Shown here piece by piece: positions 1 through 7,772 of a stretch of DNA of 14,142 bases (position 1 is its first letter; every line of letters starts with the position of its first letter). A program made the translations under genes and the position numbers. This DNA comes from Streptomyces sp. NRRL WC-3618 (GTDB taxonomy: Bacteria > Actinomycetota > Actinomycetes > Streptomycetales > Streptomycetaceae). The DNA is taken from the NCBI RefSeq assembly GCF_001280005.1, contig NZ_LGDW01000083.1:1-14142 (forward strand), read 5' to 3'. Under the pieces are notes generated by a model. The model ran no database searches, was not told the DNA's origin, and saw only the letters and a list, made by a program, of their open reading frames with translations.

Positions 1-2
1 GG

Positions 3-671
3 GCGGTGCGGCGGGCCGCCGAGGAGCTCGGCGGGGTCGGGCTGGCGGGCAGCGTCGCCGATCCGGCCCACCTGCTGGCGTTGACCGAGTTCACGCTCGA
101 CGCGTTCGGGCGGCTCGACATCGTGGTGAACAACGCGGCCGCCAACCAGCCCTACGGCCCGCTCATGGACGCCGACCCGGACATCTGGCGCGAGGCGTTC
201 ACGGTCAACGTCGAGGCTCCGCTGCGGCTGACCCAGTGCGTGTGGCGGGCGTGGATGCGCGAACACGGCGGTTGCGTGGTCAACATCTGCACGGAGGGCG
301 CCACGCACGTCGGCCCCAACGTGGGCGCGTACGGCACCAGCAAGGCGGCACTGCTGCACCTCACCCAGCAACTCGCGGGCGAACTGGCCCCGAGGGTGCG
401 GGTCAACTCGGTCTCCCCCGGCCTCGTCCGCACAGAGATGGCCCGCTTCGTATGGGAACAGGCCGAGGACGCCATAGCCGCCGGCCTCCCCCTCGCCCGC
501 ATCGGCGAACCAGAGGACATCGCCCAAGCGGTCCTGTGGCTGGCATCGGACGCGGCGGAGTGGGTCACGGGGACGGACCTACTGGTGGACGGCGGAACCC
601 GGGTACGCCCAGCCCAAACGGCGACGACATATACGGTTCATGACCACATGCGCCTGCACAGACCCACCTAG
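3..671 (+). CDS. SDR family oxidoreductase, 5' end outside the window
   Basis: Classical short-chain dehydrogenase/reductase, presumably a cytosolic NAD(P)(H)-dependent oxidoreductase of unknown substrate. The frame is open to the left edge, so the roughly 45-50 residues carrying the TGxxxGxG cofactor loop are missing. Numbering from the GTG at base 6, visible motifs are NNAA at 42-45 (normally NNAG), the structural Asn68, the active-site Tyr109-x3-Lys113, the segment VNSVSPG after it, and the C-terminal LLVDGG. The residue 13 before Tyr109, where the family has the catalytic Ser, is Thr96; Thr keeps a hydroxyl, so activity is possible. The homologous part normally ends just after DGG, but here about 22 more residues follow and the TAG stop lies at the edge of a dispersed repeat. 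It converges on the leftward SDR gene. Family is certain; substrate cannot be told. Confidence 0.9.
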   Translation, partial: AVRRAAEELGGVGLAGSVADPAHLLALTEFTLDAFGRLDIVVNNAAANQPYGPLMDADPDIWREAFTVNVEAPLRLTQCVWRAWMREHGGCVVNICTEGATHVGPNVGAYGTSKAALLHLTQQLAGELAPRVRVNSVSPGLVRTEMARFVWEQAEDAIAAGLPLARIGEPEDIAQAVLWLASDAAEWVTGTDLLVDGGTRVRPAQTATTYTVHDHMRLHRPT

Positions 672-704
672 GGGCGCGAGGAACTGCGCGACAAGCCCCC
701 ACCG
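667..704 (+). repeat. Dispersed repeat, copy A, probable terminator
   Basis: This G+C-rich unit begins CCTAGGGGCGCG and ends AAGCCCCCACCG. It recurs in altered form at 735-796 and, inverted, at 14061-14097. GGGGC (671-675) can pair with GCCCC (695-699), with a CGCG/CGCG inner pairing, giving a stem-loop directly after the SDR stop codon, which lies inside its first bases. I recognise such units as common intergenic repeats in Streptomyces. The terminator role is inferred from the fold and from the position between convergent genes. Confidence 0.7.
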
Positions 705-734
705 ACCCGCAGACACCCCACGGCCCTGCCACCC

Positions 735-796
735 CCTAGGGGCGCGGGGCTGTGTCGACAGCGGCTCCGCCGCGTGGGCGCGACAAGCCCCCACCG
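735..796 (+). repeat. Dispersed repeat, copy B, longer variant
   Basis: It has the same ends as copy A (CCTAGGGGCGCG at the left, GCGCGACAAGCCCCCACCG at the right) but carries a different centre of about 24 bp more. That centre contains the palindrome TGTCGACA (753-760) and the small hairpin GCGGC-TCC-GCCGC (761-773). It lies between the convergent SDR genes and could end transcription from either side. No open reading frame worth calling was found at 672-823. Confidence 0.65.
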
Positions 797-823
797 GGCC
801 CGCAGCGCCCCACAGGCCCCCAC

Positions 824-2335
824 CTACCACTTACCGGGCGCGTAGTCCTTCATGAAGACCCCGTACAGATCCTCCCCCGCCTCACCCCGCACGATCGGGT
901 CGTACACCCGCGCCGCCCCGTCGACAAGGTCAAGCGGCGCATGGAACCCCTCATCGGCCAGGCGCAGCTTGTCGTAGTGCGGACGCTCGTCCGTGATCCA
1001 CCCCGTGTCGACCGACGTCATCAGAATGCCGTCGGCCTCGAACATCTCCTGCGCACTGGTCCGCGTGACCATGTTCATCGCGGCCTTCGCGGCGTTCGTG
1101 TTCGGGTGGCCCGCACCCTTGTAGCCGCGCCCGAACACGCCCTCCATCGCCGAGACGTTGACGACATACGCCCGCTTGCTCACCGCCTCGCGCGCCGCCC
1201 CGGACATCGCCGGGCGCAGCTTGCTGATCAGGATGAACGGCGCCGTGTAGTTGCACAGCTGGGTTTCGAGGAGCTCCACCGGGGAGATCTGCTCGATGGT
1301 CTGCACCCACGTGTTGGTGTCGACGACGTCGGGGACGAGGCCGCCCGCGTCGATGGCCGTGCCGTCGAGGTGCCGGGCGACGCTGGCGTTGCCCGCGACC
1401 AGGGCGAGGTCGGCGACCTGCTGCGCGTCGATGCCGCTGATGCCGACGGGCAGCGCGGCCAGTCCGTCGACCGCGCCCGAGTTGAAGGCGCCGATGACGT
1501 GGTGGGCGGGCAGTTCACCGGCCGGCAGCGGGGCGCTCTCGGCCTCGACCAGCGCGGCGTACGCGGAGGGCAGCCGGCGGACCGTCTGGGTCGCGTTGTT
1601 GATCAGGATGTCGAGCGTGCCCTGTTCGGCGATCCGGTCGGCCAGGGCCACGACCTGCGCGGGGTCGCGCAGGTCGGTGCCGACGACCTCCAGGCGGTGG
1701 AGCCAGTCCGCCGAGTCGTCCATGGCCTTGAAGCGGCGGATGGCGTCCTTGGGGAAGCGCGTGGTGATCGTGGTGTGCGCGCCGTCGCGCAGCAGCCGCA
1801 GCGCGATGTACATGCCGATCTTGGCCCGGCCGCCGGTGAGCAGCGCGCGCTTGCCGGTGAGGTCGGTGCGCGCGTCGCGGCGGGAGCGGTTCTCGGCGGC
1901 GCAGTTCTGGCAGAGCTGGTGGTAGAAGTAGTCGACTTCGACATAGCGGGTCTTGCAGGTGTAGCAGGAGCGGGGGCGCTGGAGTATGCCCGCGATCTGC
2001 CCTTCCTGGGTCACCGACGACGGCAGGATGCCCTCGGTCTCGTCGTCGATGCGCTGGGCGGAGCCGGTCGCCGTGGACTCGGTGACCGCCTTGTCGTGGG
2101 CGGTCTTGAAGGCCCGGCGTTCCTGCCTGCGGCGCTGCTTGACCGTGCGGTAGATGCCGGCGGTGGCGCGGCGCACGGCGATGGCGTCGGGGTGGTCGAC
2201 GTCCAGTTTGTCGAGTTCCTCGAGCACGCTGAGGCAGACGGCCATCCGCTCGGGGTCGATGCCGGGACCGTAGGAGACGTCGCCCACGACGTCCATGCCG
2301 TCCACGGCCGTCGGGCCGTCCTCTGTCACCGTCAT
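824..2335 (-). CDS. Zinc-ribbon-containing SDR-fold protein lacking the usual catalytic Tyr
   Basis: A 503-residue SDR-fold protein, twice the usual SDR length. Residues 1-120 are a polar, partly helical N-terminal region. Cys124-x2-Cys127 and Cys142-x2-Cys145 form a likely zinc ribbon. The Rossmann fold starts at about 160 with TGGRAKIG (167-174), followed by NNAT (246-249), an insertion of roughly 90 residues, and VVNVSAMEG with Ser395. Where the family has Tyr-x3-Lys it shows Thr413-x3-Lys417 (HPNTNAAK), so Lys is kept and Tyr is lost. I recall similar long SDR proteins with an HP-x-TN-x-AK signature in fungi and bacteria, function unknown to me. The ATG at 2335 is preferred because AGGGAA lies 10 nt upstream; longer GTG/TTG-type starts to 2443 run through the promoter. 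It may bind NAD(P) without standard SDR chemistry. Confidence 0.85.
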   Translation of the reverse strand: MTVTEDGPTAVDGMDVVGDVSYGPGIDPERMAVCLSVLEELDKLDVDHPDAIAVRRATAGIYRTVKQRRRQERRAFKTAHDKAVTESTATGSAQRIDDETEGILPSSVTQEGQIAGILQRPRSCYTCKTRYVEVDYFYHQLCQNCAAENRSRRDARTDLTGKRALLTGGRAKIGMYIALRLLRDGAHTTITTRFPKDAIRRFKAMDDSADWLHRLEVVGTDLRDPAQVVALADRIAEQGTLDILINNATQTVRRLPSAYAALVEAESAPLPAGELPAHHVIGAFNSGAVDGLAALPVGISGIDAQQVADLALVAGNASVARHLDGTAIDAGGLVPDVVDTNTWVQTIEQISPVELLETQLCNYTAPFILISKLRPAMSGAAREAVSKRAYVVNVSAMEGVFGRGYKGAGHPNTNAAKAAMNMVTRTSAQEMFEADGILMTSVDTGWITDERPHYDKLRLADEGFHAPLDLVDGAARVYDPIVRGEAGEDLYGVFMKDYAPGKW

Positions 2336-2397
2336 CGCGCTGCCGTTCCCTGGGTCGCCTTCGCGGCGCTCAGACGGCGCTCGCTCTCGAACAGGCG

Positions 2398-2428
2398 ATT
2401 TTACTTCAAGCCCGGCCCCAGTCACCAA
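2398..2428 (-). promoter_or_regulatory. Candidate promoter of the zinc-ribbon SDR gene
   Basis: On the minus strand there is a -10-like TAAAAT (2398-2403, five of six to TATAAT) with TTGGTG (2423-2428) upstream at a wide 19-nt spacing. Initiation here would give a leader of about 55 nt before the ATG at 2335. The AT-rich -10 stands out in this G+C-rich region. The -35 assignment is weak. Confidence 0.35.
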
Positions 2429-2451
2429 ACCCGCGACGATCACGGGCCCGC

Positions 2452-3798
2452 TCAGGCCTCGCAGGCGGCGACCAGCGTCTCCACCTCGGCGGCCAGCGCG
2501 GCGGCGAACCGGTCGAGGTCGGGGACGGCTTCCGCGTCCGCGACGAGCCCGAAGTGGACCTGTCCCCGGTAGGTCGAGATGGCGACCGCCAGCGACTGTC
2601 CCTGGGCGAGCGGGGCGAAGGGGTAGACCTCGGTGAGCGGGTTCCCGCCGAGCCGCAGACCGAGGCTGGGCAGCGGCACGCTGGTGACGAGGATGTCGAA
2701 CCAGAGCCGGGCGGCCTGCTTGACCAGCGGTCCGCCGAGCCGGTGCCCGAGCGGCGGCACATGGTCGGCGAGCAGCGCGATCGCCCCGGCGCCTCGCTCG
2801 GGCCCGGCGTCCTTGCGGCGGTCCATGACCATGCGTACGGCGTCGAGGCGGCCCAGCGGGTCGGGATCGTCGACGGGCAGTCGCATCAGGTAGCCGGAGA
2901 GCCGGTTGCCCTGGGGATGGGCGGTGCGCGGACGCCGCTTGGAGACGGGGATCAGCGCACGCGGCGCGACTCCCTCGCTCCCGTCGCCGCGCTCGTCGAG
3001 CCAGCTCCGTAGGGCTCCCGCGACGACGGCGATGAGGACGTCGTTGACCGTGCCGCCGGCCGTCTTGCGGACCCGGTGCACGTCGTCGAGGTCGAGGGCG
3101 ACCCCGGCGGTGCGGCGGGTGCCCGTGGGCTCGGCGACGAGGGCGGCCGACGAGCGCGGGTTCAGGTTGTCCAGGCCGGAGAGGGCGAGGGAGGCCCCGA
3201 TGTCGAGGGCCCGGCCGACGTCGGAGAGGACGCCGCGTACCAGCTCGGGCAGCTTGCGGACGTCGGGGATGAGTCCCCCGGCCGGCTGTTCGGGGCGCGG
3301 ACGCGGCTCGGGCAGGTCGAGGGGGTCCATGACGCCGGCGGCGAGGGTCAGTGCGCGCAGGCCGTCGGCGAGGGCGTGGTGGAACTTGAAGAGCACGGCG
3401 AAGGAGGTGCCGTCCTCGCCGGGCAGGACATGTGCTTCCCAGGGCGGCCGGCCCCGTGACAGGGAGCGTTGCATGAGCCGTCCGGCCTCGGCGTGGAAGT
3501 CGGCTGTCGGCGCGTGCAGCCGGACGTGGTCGAGCGGGTCGAAGTTTGGTGCGGCTTCGCGGGTGGCGCCCCCGAAGGCCAGCGGGAGCCGGGGATGCCA
3601 GACGTCCCGGATGCGCATGCGCAGGCCGGGGACGGCGGGGGCGCGGGCGGCGAGGAGGTCGGCCGCGTGGGCTCCGGCGGTGGGCGAGTTGGCGGCGAAG
3701 ACCCCGAGTGCGCCCAGGTGCATGGGGTGCAGCTCGGAGTCGAGGTGCCAGAACGCCAGATCGAGGGGCGCGAGCAGGTCCGCGGTCTCAGAGGTCAA
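2452..3798 (-). CDS. Wax ester synthase / diacylglycerol acyltransferase (WS/DGAT)
   Basis: Bacterial WS/DGAT enzymes transfer a fatty acyl group from acyl-CoA to diacylglycerol or a fatty alcohol, forming triacylglycerol or wax ester at the membrane and lipid-body surface. The protein has 448 residues, normal for the family. It opens with the conserved LLAPLDLAFW (8-17) and PMHLG (25-29). The catalytic HHxxxDG is HHALADG at 140-146, with His141 the expected general base. The second conserved block, NDV, is at 252-254. No signal peptide is seen. The start is TTG at 3798: the next ATG would remove the conserved N-terminal block, and a GAGAG site lies about 7 nt upstream. S. coelicolor SCO0958, a DGAT, is the likely counterpart (from memory). 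A palindrome at 3838-3855 suggests repressor control. Family is certain; TAG versus wax ester preference is not visible. Confidence 0.93.
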   Translation of the reverse strand: MTSETADLLAPLDLAFWHLDSELHPMHLGALGVFAANSPTAGAHAADLLAARAPAVPGLRMRIRDVWHPRLPLAFGGATREAAPNFDPLDHVRLHAPTADFHAEAGRLMQRSLSRGRPPWEAHVLPGEDGTSFAVLFKFHHALADGLRALTLAAGVMDPLDLPEPRPRPEQPAGGLIPDVRKLPELVRGVLSDVGRALDIGASLALSGLDNLNPRSSAALVAEPTGTRRTAGVALDLDDVHRVRKTAGGTVNDVLIAVVAGALRSWLDERGDGSEGVAPRALIPVSKRRPRTAHPQGNRLSGYLMRLPVDDPDPLGRLDAVRMVMDRRKDAGPERGAGAIALLADHVPPLGHRLGGPLVKQAARLWFDILVTSVPLPSLGLRLGGNPLTEVYPFAPLAQGQSLAVAISTYRGQVHFGLVADAEAVPDLDRFAAALAAEVETLVAACEA

Positions 3799-3837
3799 GG
3801 GATCACTCTCGCGTCGACGACGGGTAGGCCAGCAGTC

Positions 3838-3855
3838 AATCGCTCACGAGCGATT
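3838..3855. promoter_or_regulatory. 18-bp perfect palindrome, candidate repressor operator
   Basis: AATCGCTC, a 2-bp centre AC, then GAGCGATT: both 8-bp arms match perfectly. It sits 40-57 nt upstream of the WS/DGAT TTG start. A TTGACC box (3858-3863, minus strand) lies directly upstream, so the palindrome would fill the spacer of a promoter using that box. Length and symmetry suit a dimeric TetR- or LacI-type repressor. No good -10 was found and no regulator gene is in the window. Confidence 0.5.
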
Positions 3856-3899
3856 ACGGTCAAGGACGAACAAGCTACGCTCAGTTAACAACGGATTAC

Positions 3900-3926
3900 G
3901 TGCCGCCGCTTCGAGAGCGGCGGCAC
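3900..3926 (-). terminator. Hairpin after the GH92 gene
   Basis: An 11-bp perfect stem (GTGCCGCCGCT / AGCGGCGGCAC) with a 5-nt loop lies about 40 nt past the GH92 stop and before the WS/DGAT promoter region. There is no clear U-run, which is common for Streptomyces terminators. It probably insulates the two leftward genes from each other. Confidence 0.65.
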
Positions 3927-3965
3927 TCCTGTGACGTATGGGGTTACGTGGGGGCGCGCGGGGCG

Positions 3966-6278
3966 CTATTTCAGGGCGGGCGGCGCCGCGTCCGCGTCCG
4001 TTCCCCACCCGGACGGCTCCGAGCCGACCGTGAAATCGAGCGAGCGGGCACCCCGCAGCGTCCCGCTCGTCACATACGTACGGCTGTACGAAGATCCGTC
4101 GACGGCAACCGACTGGACGTAGCGTCGGCTGTCCGACGTACCCGGTGCGGTGACCGTGAGCGCGCCGAGTGGGTAGTAGCGGGGGTCGAGGGTGAGGTCG
4201 ACCCGGTCGAAGACGGGGGTGGACAGGCCCCAGATGTCGTAGCCGGGCTGTACCGGGAAGATCCCGATCGCGGACAGGACGTGCCAGGCGGACATCGTGC
4301 CCATGTCGTCGTTCCCGGTCATCCCCGTCGGGCCGTCCGTGTAGAGGGTCAGCGCGGCGTGCACGACGTCGGTCGTCTTCCAGGGCTGTCCGGTGGAGAG
4401 GTAGGTGTAGGGGGCGGTGAGGTCGACCTCGTTCTGCGGGTTGTACTTGTCGGCGTTGTAGTAGGCGTACGGGCCGTTCACCCAGACATCGCGGGCCGTC
4501 CCCGCCGGGTCCGCCGTCATCCGGTCGTACGCGAAGAAGGCGTCGAGCCGGTCGTTGGCCGCCTGTCTGCCGCCGAGCAGGTCCACCAGGCCCGGCAGGT
4601 CCTGCGGAACCAGCCACTGGTACTGCCAGGCCGTGCCCTCGTGGAACCCGTCGCCCTTGGCCGGATCGAGGTCGCCCGCGAAGGCACCGGAGCCGTCCCG
4701 GGGCCGGAAGAAGCCGGTCGAGGCGTCGAAGACATGACGGTAGCTCTGCGCCCGGGCCGCGTAGCGGTCGGCGTCGGCGTCGTGGCCCAGGTCGCGTGCC
4801 ATCCGCGCCAGCATCGCGTCGGACAGGGCGTATTCGAGGGTGACGGACGCGCCCCAGTGGTAGTCCGAGTCGCCGGGCTTGGTGCGGGGGCGGTCCTTGA
4901 GATAGGGCGCGAAACCGTTCTCGACGTACTCGCTGTTCGCCTCGCGTCCCAGCATGGGCAGGTCGGCGGGCGGCACGCCGTCGGCGTTCTTCTTCAGGGC
5001 GCGGTACGCCCGCTCCTCGTGACCGTGCAGCAGGCCCTGCTGGTAGGCGTGGGTGAGGAACGGGGTGACCGGGTCACCGGTCATGATGTTGGTCTCGACG
5101 GTGCCGTAGCCCCACTTGGGCAGCCAGCCGCCCTCCTCGTCGATCTTCAGCACCGACAGCGCCATGTCCCGGGCCTCACGGGGCGCGAGCAGCGACAGGA
5201 GCTGCGCCTGGGTGCGGTAGGTGTCCCACAGGGACCAGTTCTGGTAGTACGTGAAGTCCCGTGCCCGGTGTGCCTCGAGGTCCCAGCCCAGGTAGCGGCC
5301 GTCGGCGTCGCTGCCGATGTTGGGCGCGAGGAAGCTGCGGTACAGGGACGAGTAGAAGGTCCGGCGCAGGGTGTCCGAGCCGCCGGTCACGCCCACGGCG
5401 TCGAGGCGGGCCTCCCAGGCGTCCCGGGCCGCCTCGCGTACCTCGTCGAACGGCCGTCCGCCCTCGGCGCGCAGGTTGCCCGCCGCGCCCTCCGCGTCGA
5501 CGTACGACAGGGCGGTGGTCGCTTCGACGGTGCGGTCCCCGTCCGTGGTGTCGAAGCGGACGTAGGCGCCGTCGCCGCCGGTCCGGGAGCCGTCGGTGAC
5601 CGTTGTGCCGTCCCAGGTGCCGTACGTGGTGAACGGCCGGTCGAAGCGGGTGATCGTGTGGACGGTGTACGGGTTCGTGCCCCGGCAGAAACCGGAGCCG
5701 GTGATCGTCGTGCGCACGGTCCTGTCGTCGAGGATCTCGACCCGGCTCGCCACCTTCGTGTGCAGCGACTGGCCCGCGTTGAGCAGCACGTTGGCCCGGG
5801 TGGTCGCCGGGAAGGTGTAGCGCTGGACGCCGGTGCGGGCGGTCGCCGTCAGCTCGGCGTCGATGCCGGACTTGAGGCCGACCTTGTAGTAGCCGGGGCT
5901 CGCCGACTCGCCGTCGTGGCCGAACTCGGCGGCGTAGGACGCGTAGTCGGTGCTCGTGATGTCGCCGGTCGTGGGCAGCACGGGCAGGTCACCGCCGATG
6001 CGGCAGCCGACGCCGGAGAGGTGGACGAGGGAGAAGCCCCGGATGCGGGTGTGCGAGTAGCGGTAGCCCGTCTTGTGCCCGGTGTCGGGCGAGAGCTGCA
6101 CCATGCCGAAGGGCACGGTCGCGCCGGGAAAGGTGTTGCCCTCGTTCTCCGTGCCGATGAACGGGTTGACGAGGTCGGTGAGCCGCTCGTCGCGGGCCTG
6201 GGCGGCGGGGGCGGCGAGCGCGCCCGCGATCAGGGCGGCGGCCGTCACCACCCCGGCGGTACGCAGTGTCCATCTCAA
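3966..6278 (-). CDS. Secreted GH92 family alpha-mannosidase
   Basis: GH92 enzymes are calcium-dependent, inverting exo-alpha-mannosidases, usually acting on alpha-1,2 or other mannosides of N-glycans, yeast mannan or mannosylated proteins. The protein has 770 residues. A Sec signal peptide (basic start, hydrophobic 7-25, APAAQA) probably ends near 28. The N-terminal beta-sandwich contains VNPFIGTENEGNTFPGA (37-53) and the (alpha/alpha)6 part contains SLWDTYRT (349-356). The acid motif is GFHEGTAWQY (544-553) with Glu547, and the base motif is GNDDMGTMSAW (655-665) with Asp657/Asp658, as expected for an active enzyme. The start is TTG at 6278: GGAGGT (6285-6290) lies 6 nt upstream, and the nearby ATG at 6273 is out of frame. 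It stands alone between hairpins, with no sugar transporter or regulator beside it. Likely role is scavenging mannose outside the cell. Confidence 0.95.
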   Translation of the reverse strand: MRWTLRTAGVVTAAALIAGALAAPAAQARDERLTDLVNPFIGTENEGNTFPGATVPFGMVQLSPDTGHKTGYRYSHTRIRGFSLVHLSGVGCRIGGDLPVLPTTGDITSTDYASYAAEFGHDGESASPGYYKVGLKSGIDAELTATARTGVQRYTFPATTRANVLLNAGQSLHTKVASRVEILDDRTVRTTITGSGFCRGTNPYTVHTITRFDRPFTTYGTWDGTTVTDGSRTGGDGAYVRFDTTDGDRTVEATTALSYVDAEGAAGNLRAEGGRPFDEVREAARDAWEARLDAVGVTGGSDTLRRTFYSSLYRSFLAPNIGSDADGRYLGWDLEAHRARDFTYYQNWSLWDTYRTQAQLLSLLAPREARDMALSVLKIDEEGGWLPKWGYGTVETNIMTGDPVTPFLTHAYQQGLLHGHEERAYRALKKNADGVPPADLPMLGREANSEYVENGFAPYLKDRPRTKPGDSDYHWGASVTLEYALSDAMLARMARDLGHDADADRYAARAQSYRHVFDASTGFFRPRDGSGAFAGDLDPAKGDGFHEGTAWQYQWLVPQDLPGLVDLLGGRQAANDRLDAFFAYDRMTADPAGTARDVWVNGPYAYYNADKYNPQNEVDLTAPYTYLSTGQPWKTTDVVHAALTLYTDGPTGMTGNDDMGTMSAWHVLSAIGIFPVQPGYDIWGLSTPVFDRVDLTLDPRYYPLGALTVTAPGTSDSRRYVQSVAVDGSSYSRTYVTSGTLRGARSLDFTVGSEPSGWGTDADAAPPALK

Positions 6279-6451
6279 GGGGGGACCTCCGTCGGCTCGG
6301 GCAGATGTCGGGGCGTCCCGCAGAAGTCGGCGGGGGCCGTGTCCCGATCCGTTCCTCGCTGGGCGCCCCGATCCGCGCCGCGCCCGGCACGGTCACCTCG
6401 CGGCCGTACGGCAACAGCCCGTTCGGCTCACCCGCCGGGCCCCGGACACGC

Positions 6452-6489
6452 CGACGGCCCCGGCGAGGACGCGCTCACCGGGGCCGTCG
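6452..6489 (-). terminator. Hairpin terminator after glgC
   Basis: A 12-bp perfect stem (CGACGGCCCCGG / CCGGGGCCGTCG) with a 14-nt loop that can itself pair GAG with CTC. It begins about 10 nt past the glgC stop, the classic position for a factor-independent terminator, here without a long U-run. The remaining stretch to the GH92 start (6279-6451) must hold the GH92 promoter, but I cannot pick convincing -35/-10 boxes. Confidence 0.75.
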
Positions 6490-6498
6490 TACCGCTGC

Positions 6499-7719
6499 CT
6501 ACGACACGTGCTGGCCCTTGCCCAGGCCGATCACGCCGCCCTTGGAGACGGTGTACAGGTCGGCGTCCCGCTCCGGGTTGACGCCGATCGTCGCGCCCGG
6601 TGGGACCTCGACGTTCTTGTCCAGGACGGCCCCGCGCACGATCGCGCCCCGCCCGATGCGCACGTTGTCGTGCAGGATCGACCCCTGCACCACGGCACCC
6701 GGGTCGACGCGCACCCCGGGCGACAGGACCGAGCGGGTGACCTGCCCCCGGATCAGGCACCCCGCGCTGATGATCGACTCGCTGGCGATGCCGCCGGCGT
6801 TGAAGCGGGCGGGCGACAGCTGGCCGGAGTGGGTGTAGACGGGCCAGTCGCGGTTGTAGAGGTTGAAGGCGGGGCGCTCGGCGATGAGGTCCATGTGGGC
6901 GTCGTAGTACGCGTCGAGCGTGCCGACGTCCCGCCAGTAGCCCTGGTCGCGGGTGGTCTCCCCGGGGACGTGGTTCTCGCTGAAGTCGTACAGCTGGGCC
7001 TCGCCCCGGTCGGTGAGGGCCGGCAGTATCGAACCGCCCATGTCGTGCACGGAGTCGCCGTCCTCGGCGTCCCGCTGCAGGGCCTCTATCAGGGCCTTGG
7101 TGGTGAAGATGTAGTTGCCCATCGAGGCGAACACGCAGCCGGGGTCGTCGGGCAGACCGGGCGGGTCGGCGGGCTTTTCCAGGAAGCCCTGCACTGTCTG
7201 GCCGTCCGAGCCGGGAGAGATCACGCCGAAGGACGACGACTCGGCGCGCGGCACCCGTATGCCCGCGACGGTGACCCCGGCGCCGCTCTCGATGTGCTGG
7301 CCCAGCATCTGGCGGGGGTCCATGCGGTAGACGTGGTCGGCGCCGAACACCGCGACGTAGTCGGGCTGTTCGTCATGCACCAGGTTGAGTGACTGGAGGA
7401 TGGCGTCGGCGCTGCCCAGGTACCAGCGCGGACCGAGGCGCTGCTGGGCGGGGACCGGGGTGACGTAGTTGCCGAGCAGACTGGACATCCGCCATGTGGT
7501 GGTGATGTGCCGGTCCAGCGAGTGCGACTTGTACTGCGTGAGCACGCAGATGCGCATGATGTCGGCGTTGACAAGGTTGGACAGGACGAAGTCGACCAGG
7601 CGATACGTTCCGCCAAAAGTCACCGCTGGTTTGGCTCGATCCGCGGTCAGGGGCATCAAGCGCTTGCCCTCCCCGCCCGCCAGTACGATCCCGAGCACAG
7701 CCGGCCCACCACGACGCAT
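6499..7719 (-). CDS. glgC: Glucose-1-phosphate adenylyltransferase (ADP-glucose pyrophosphorylase)
   Basis: GlgC makes ADP-glucose and pyrophosphate from ATP and glucose-1-phosphate, the committed step of bacterial glycogen (and GlgM/GlgE alpha-glucan) synthesis in the cytosol. The protein has 406 residues. The nucleotidyltransferase domain carries [16 protein letters not shown] (10-25), the basic residue Lys30 after [12 protein letters not shown] (98-106), [10 protein letters not shown] (125-134) and FLEKP (179-183). The C-terminal third is a left-handed beta-helix of short hexad-like repeats ([18 protein letters not shown] and onward). A GTG at 7734 is also in frame, but GAGGGGAG (7725-7732) ideally precedes the ATG at 7719 and overlaps the GTG region, so ATG is chosen. 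It lies 53 bp downstream of the glycogen synthase gene in the same direction and ends in a strong hairpin. Tetrameric, allosterically regulated enzyme in known members. Confidence 0.97.
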   Translation of the reverse strand: MRRGGPAVLGIVLAGGEGKRLMPLTADRAKPAVTFGGTYRLVDFVLSNLVNADIMRICVLTQYKSHSLDRHITTTWRMSSLLGNYVTPVPAQQRLGPRWYLGSADAILQSLNLVHDEQPDYVAVFGADHVYRMDPRQMLGQHIESGAGVTVAGIRVPRAESSSFGVISPGSDGQTVQGFLEKPADPPGLPDDPGCVFASMGNYIFTTKALIEALQRDAEDGDSVHDMGGSILPALTDRGEAQLYDFSENHVPGETTRDQGYWRDVGTLDAYYDAHMDLIAERPAFNLYNRDWPVYTHSGQLSPARFNAGGIASESIISAGCLIRGQVTRSVLSPGVRVDPGAVVQGSILHDNVRIGRGAIVRGAVLDKNVEVPPGATIGVNPERDADLYTVSKGGVIGLGKGQHVS

Positions 7720-7772
7720 CGCCGCTCCCCTCACCGTGGTTGTGCACGATGCCTTCCCGTACGCCGGTCGGG

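Noticed and set aside
2336..2443. Longer start of the zinc-ribbon SDR at 2443
   Set aside because: It would cover the TAAAAT promoter element and adds an unconserved-looking, basic stretch; the ATG at 2335 has AGGGAA upstream.
752..2572. Long plus-strand open frame opposite the zinc-ribbon SDR gene
   Set aside because: Arg/Val/Gly-rich shadow; it starts in the intergenic repeat and crosses the SDR promoter, while the minus strand shows SDR motifs.
3900..6581. Very long plus-strand open frame (893 codons) across the GH92 gene
   Set aside because: It is the reverse of the GH92 gene, a common artefact in G+C-rich DNA. The product is Val/Gly/Arg-rich without family motifs, while the minus strand has a signal peptide and GH92 catalytic motifs.
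7717..7734. GTG at 7734 as the glgC start
   Set aside because: In frame, but the GAGGGGAG ribosome site overlaps it and is ideally spaced for the ATG at 7719, which also gives the usual GlgC N-terminus.
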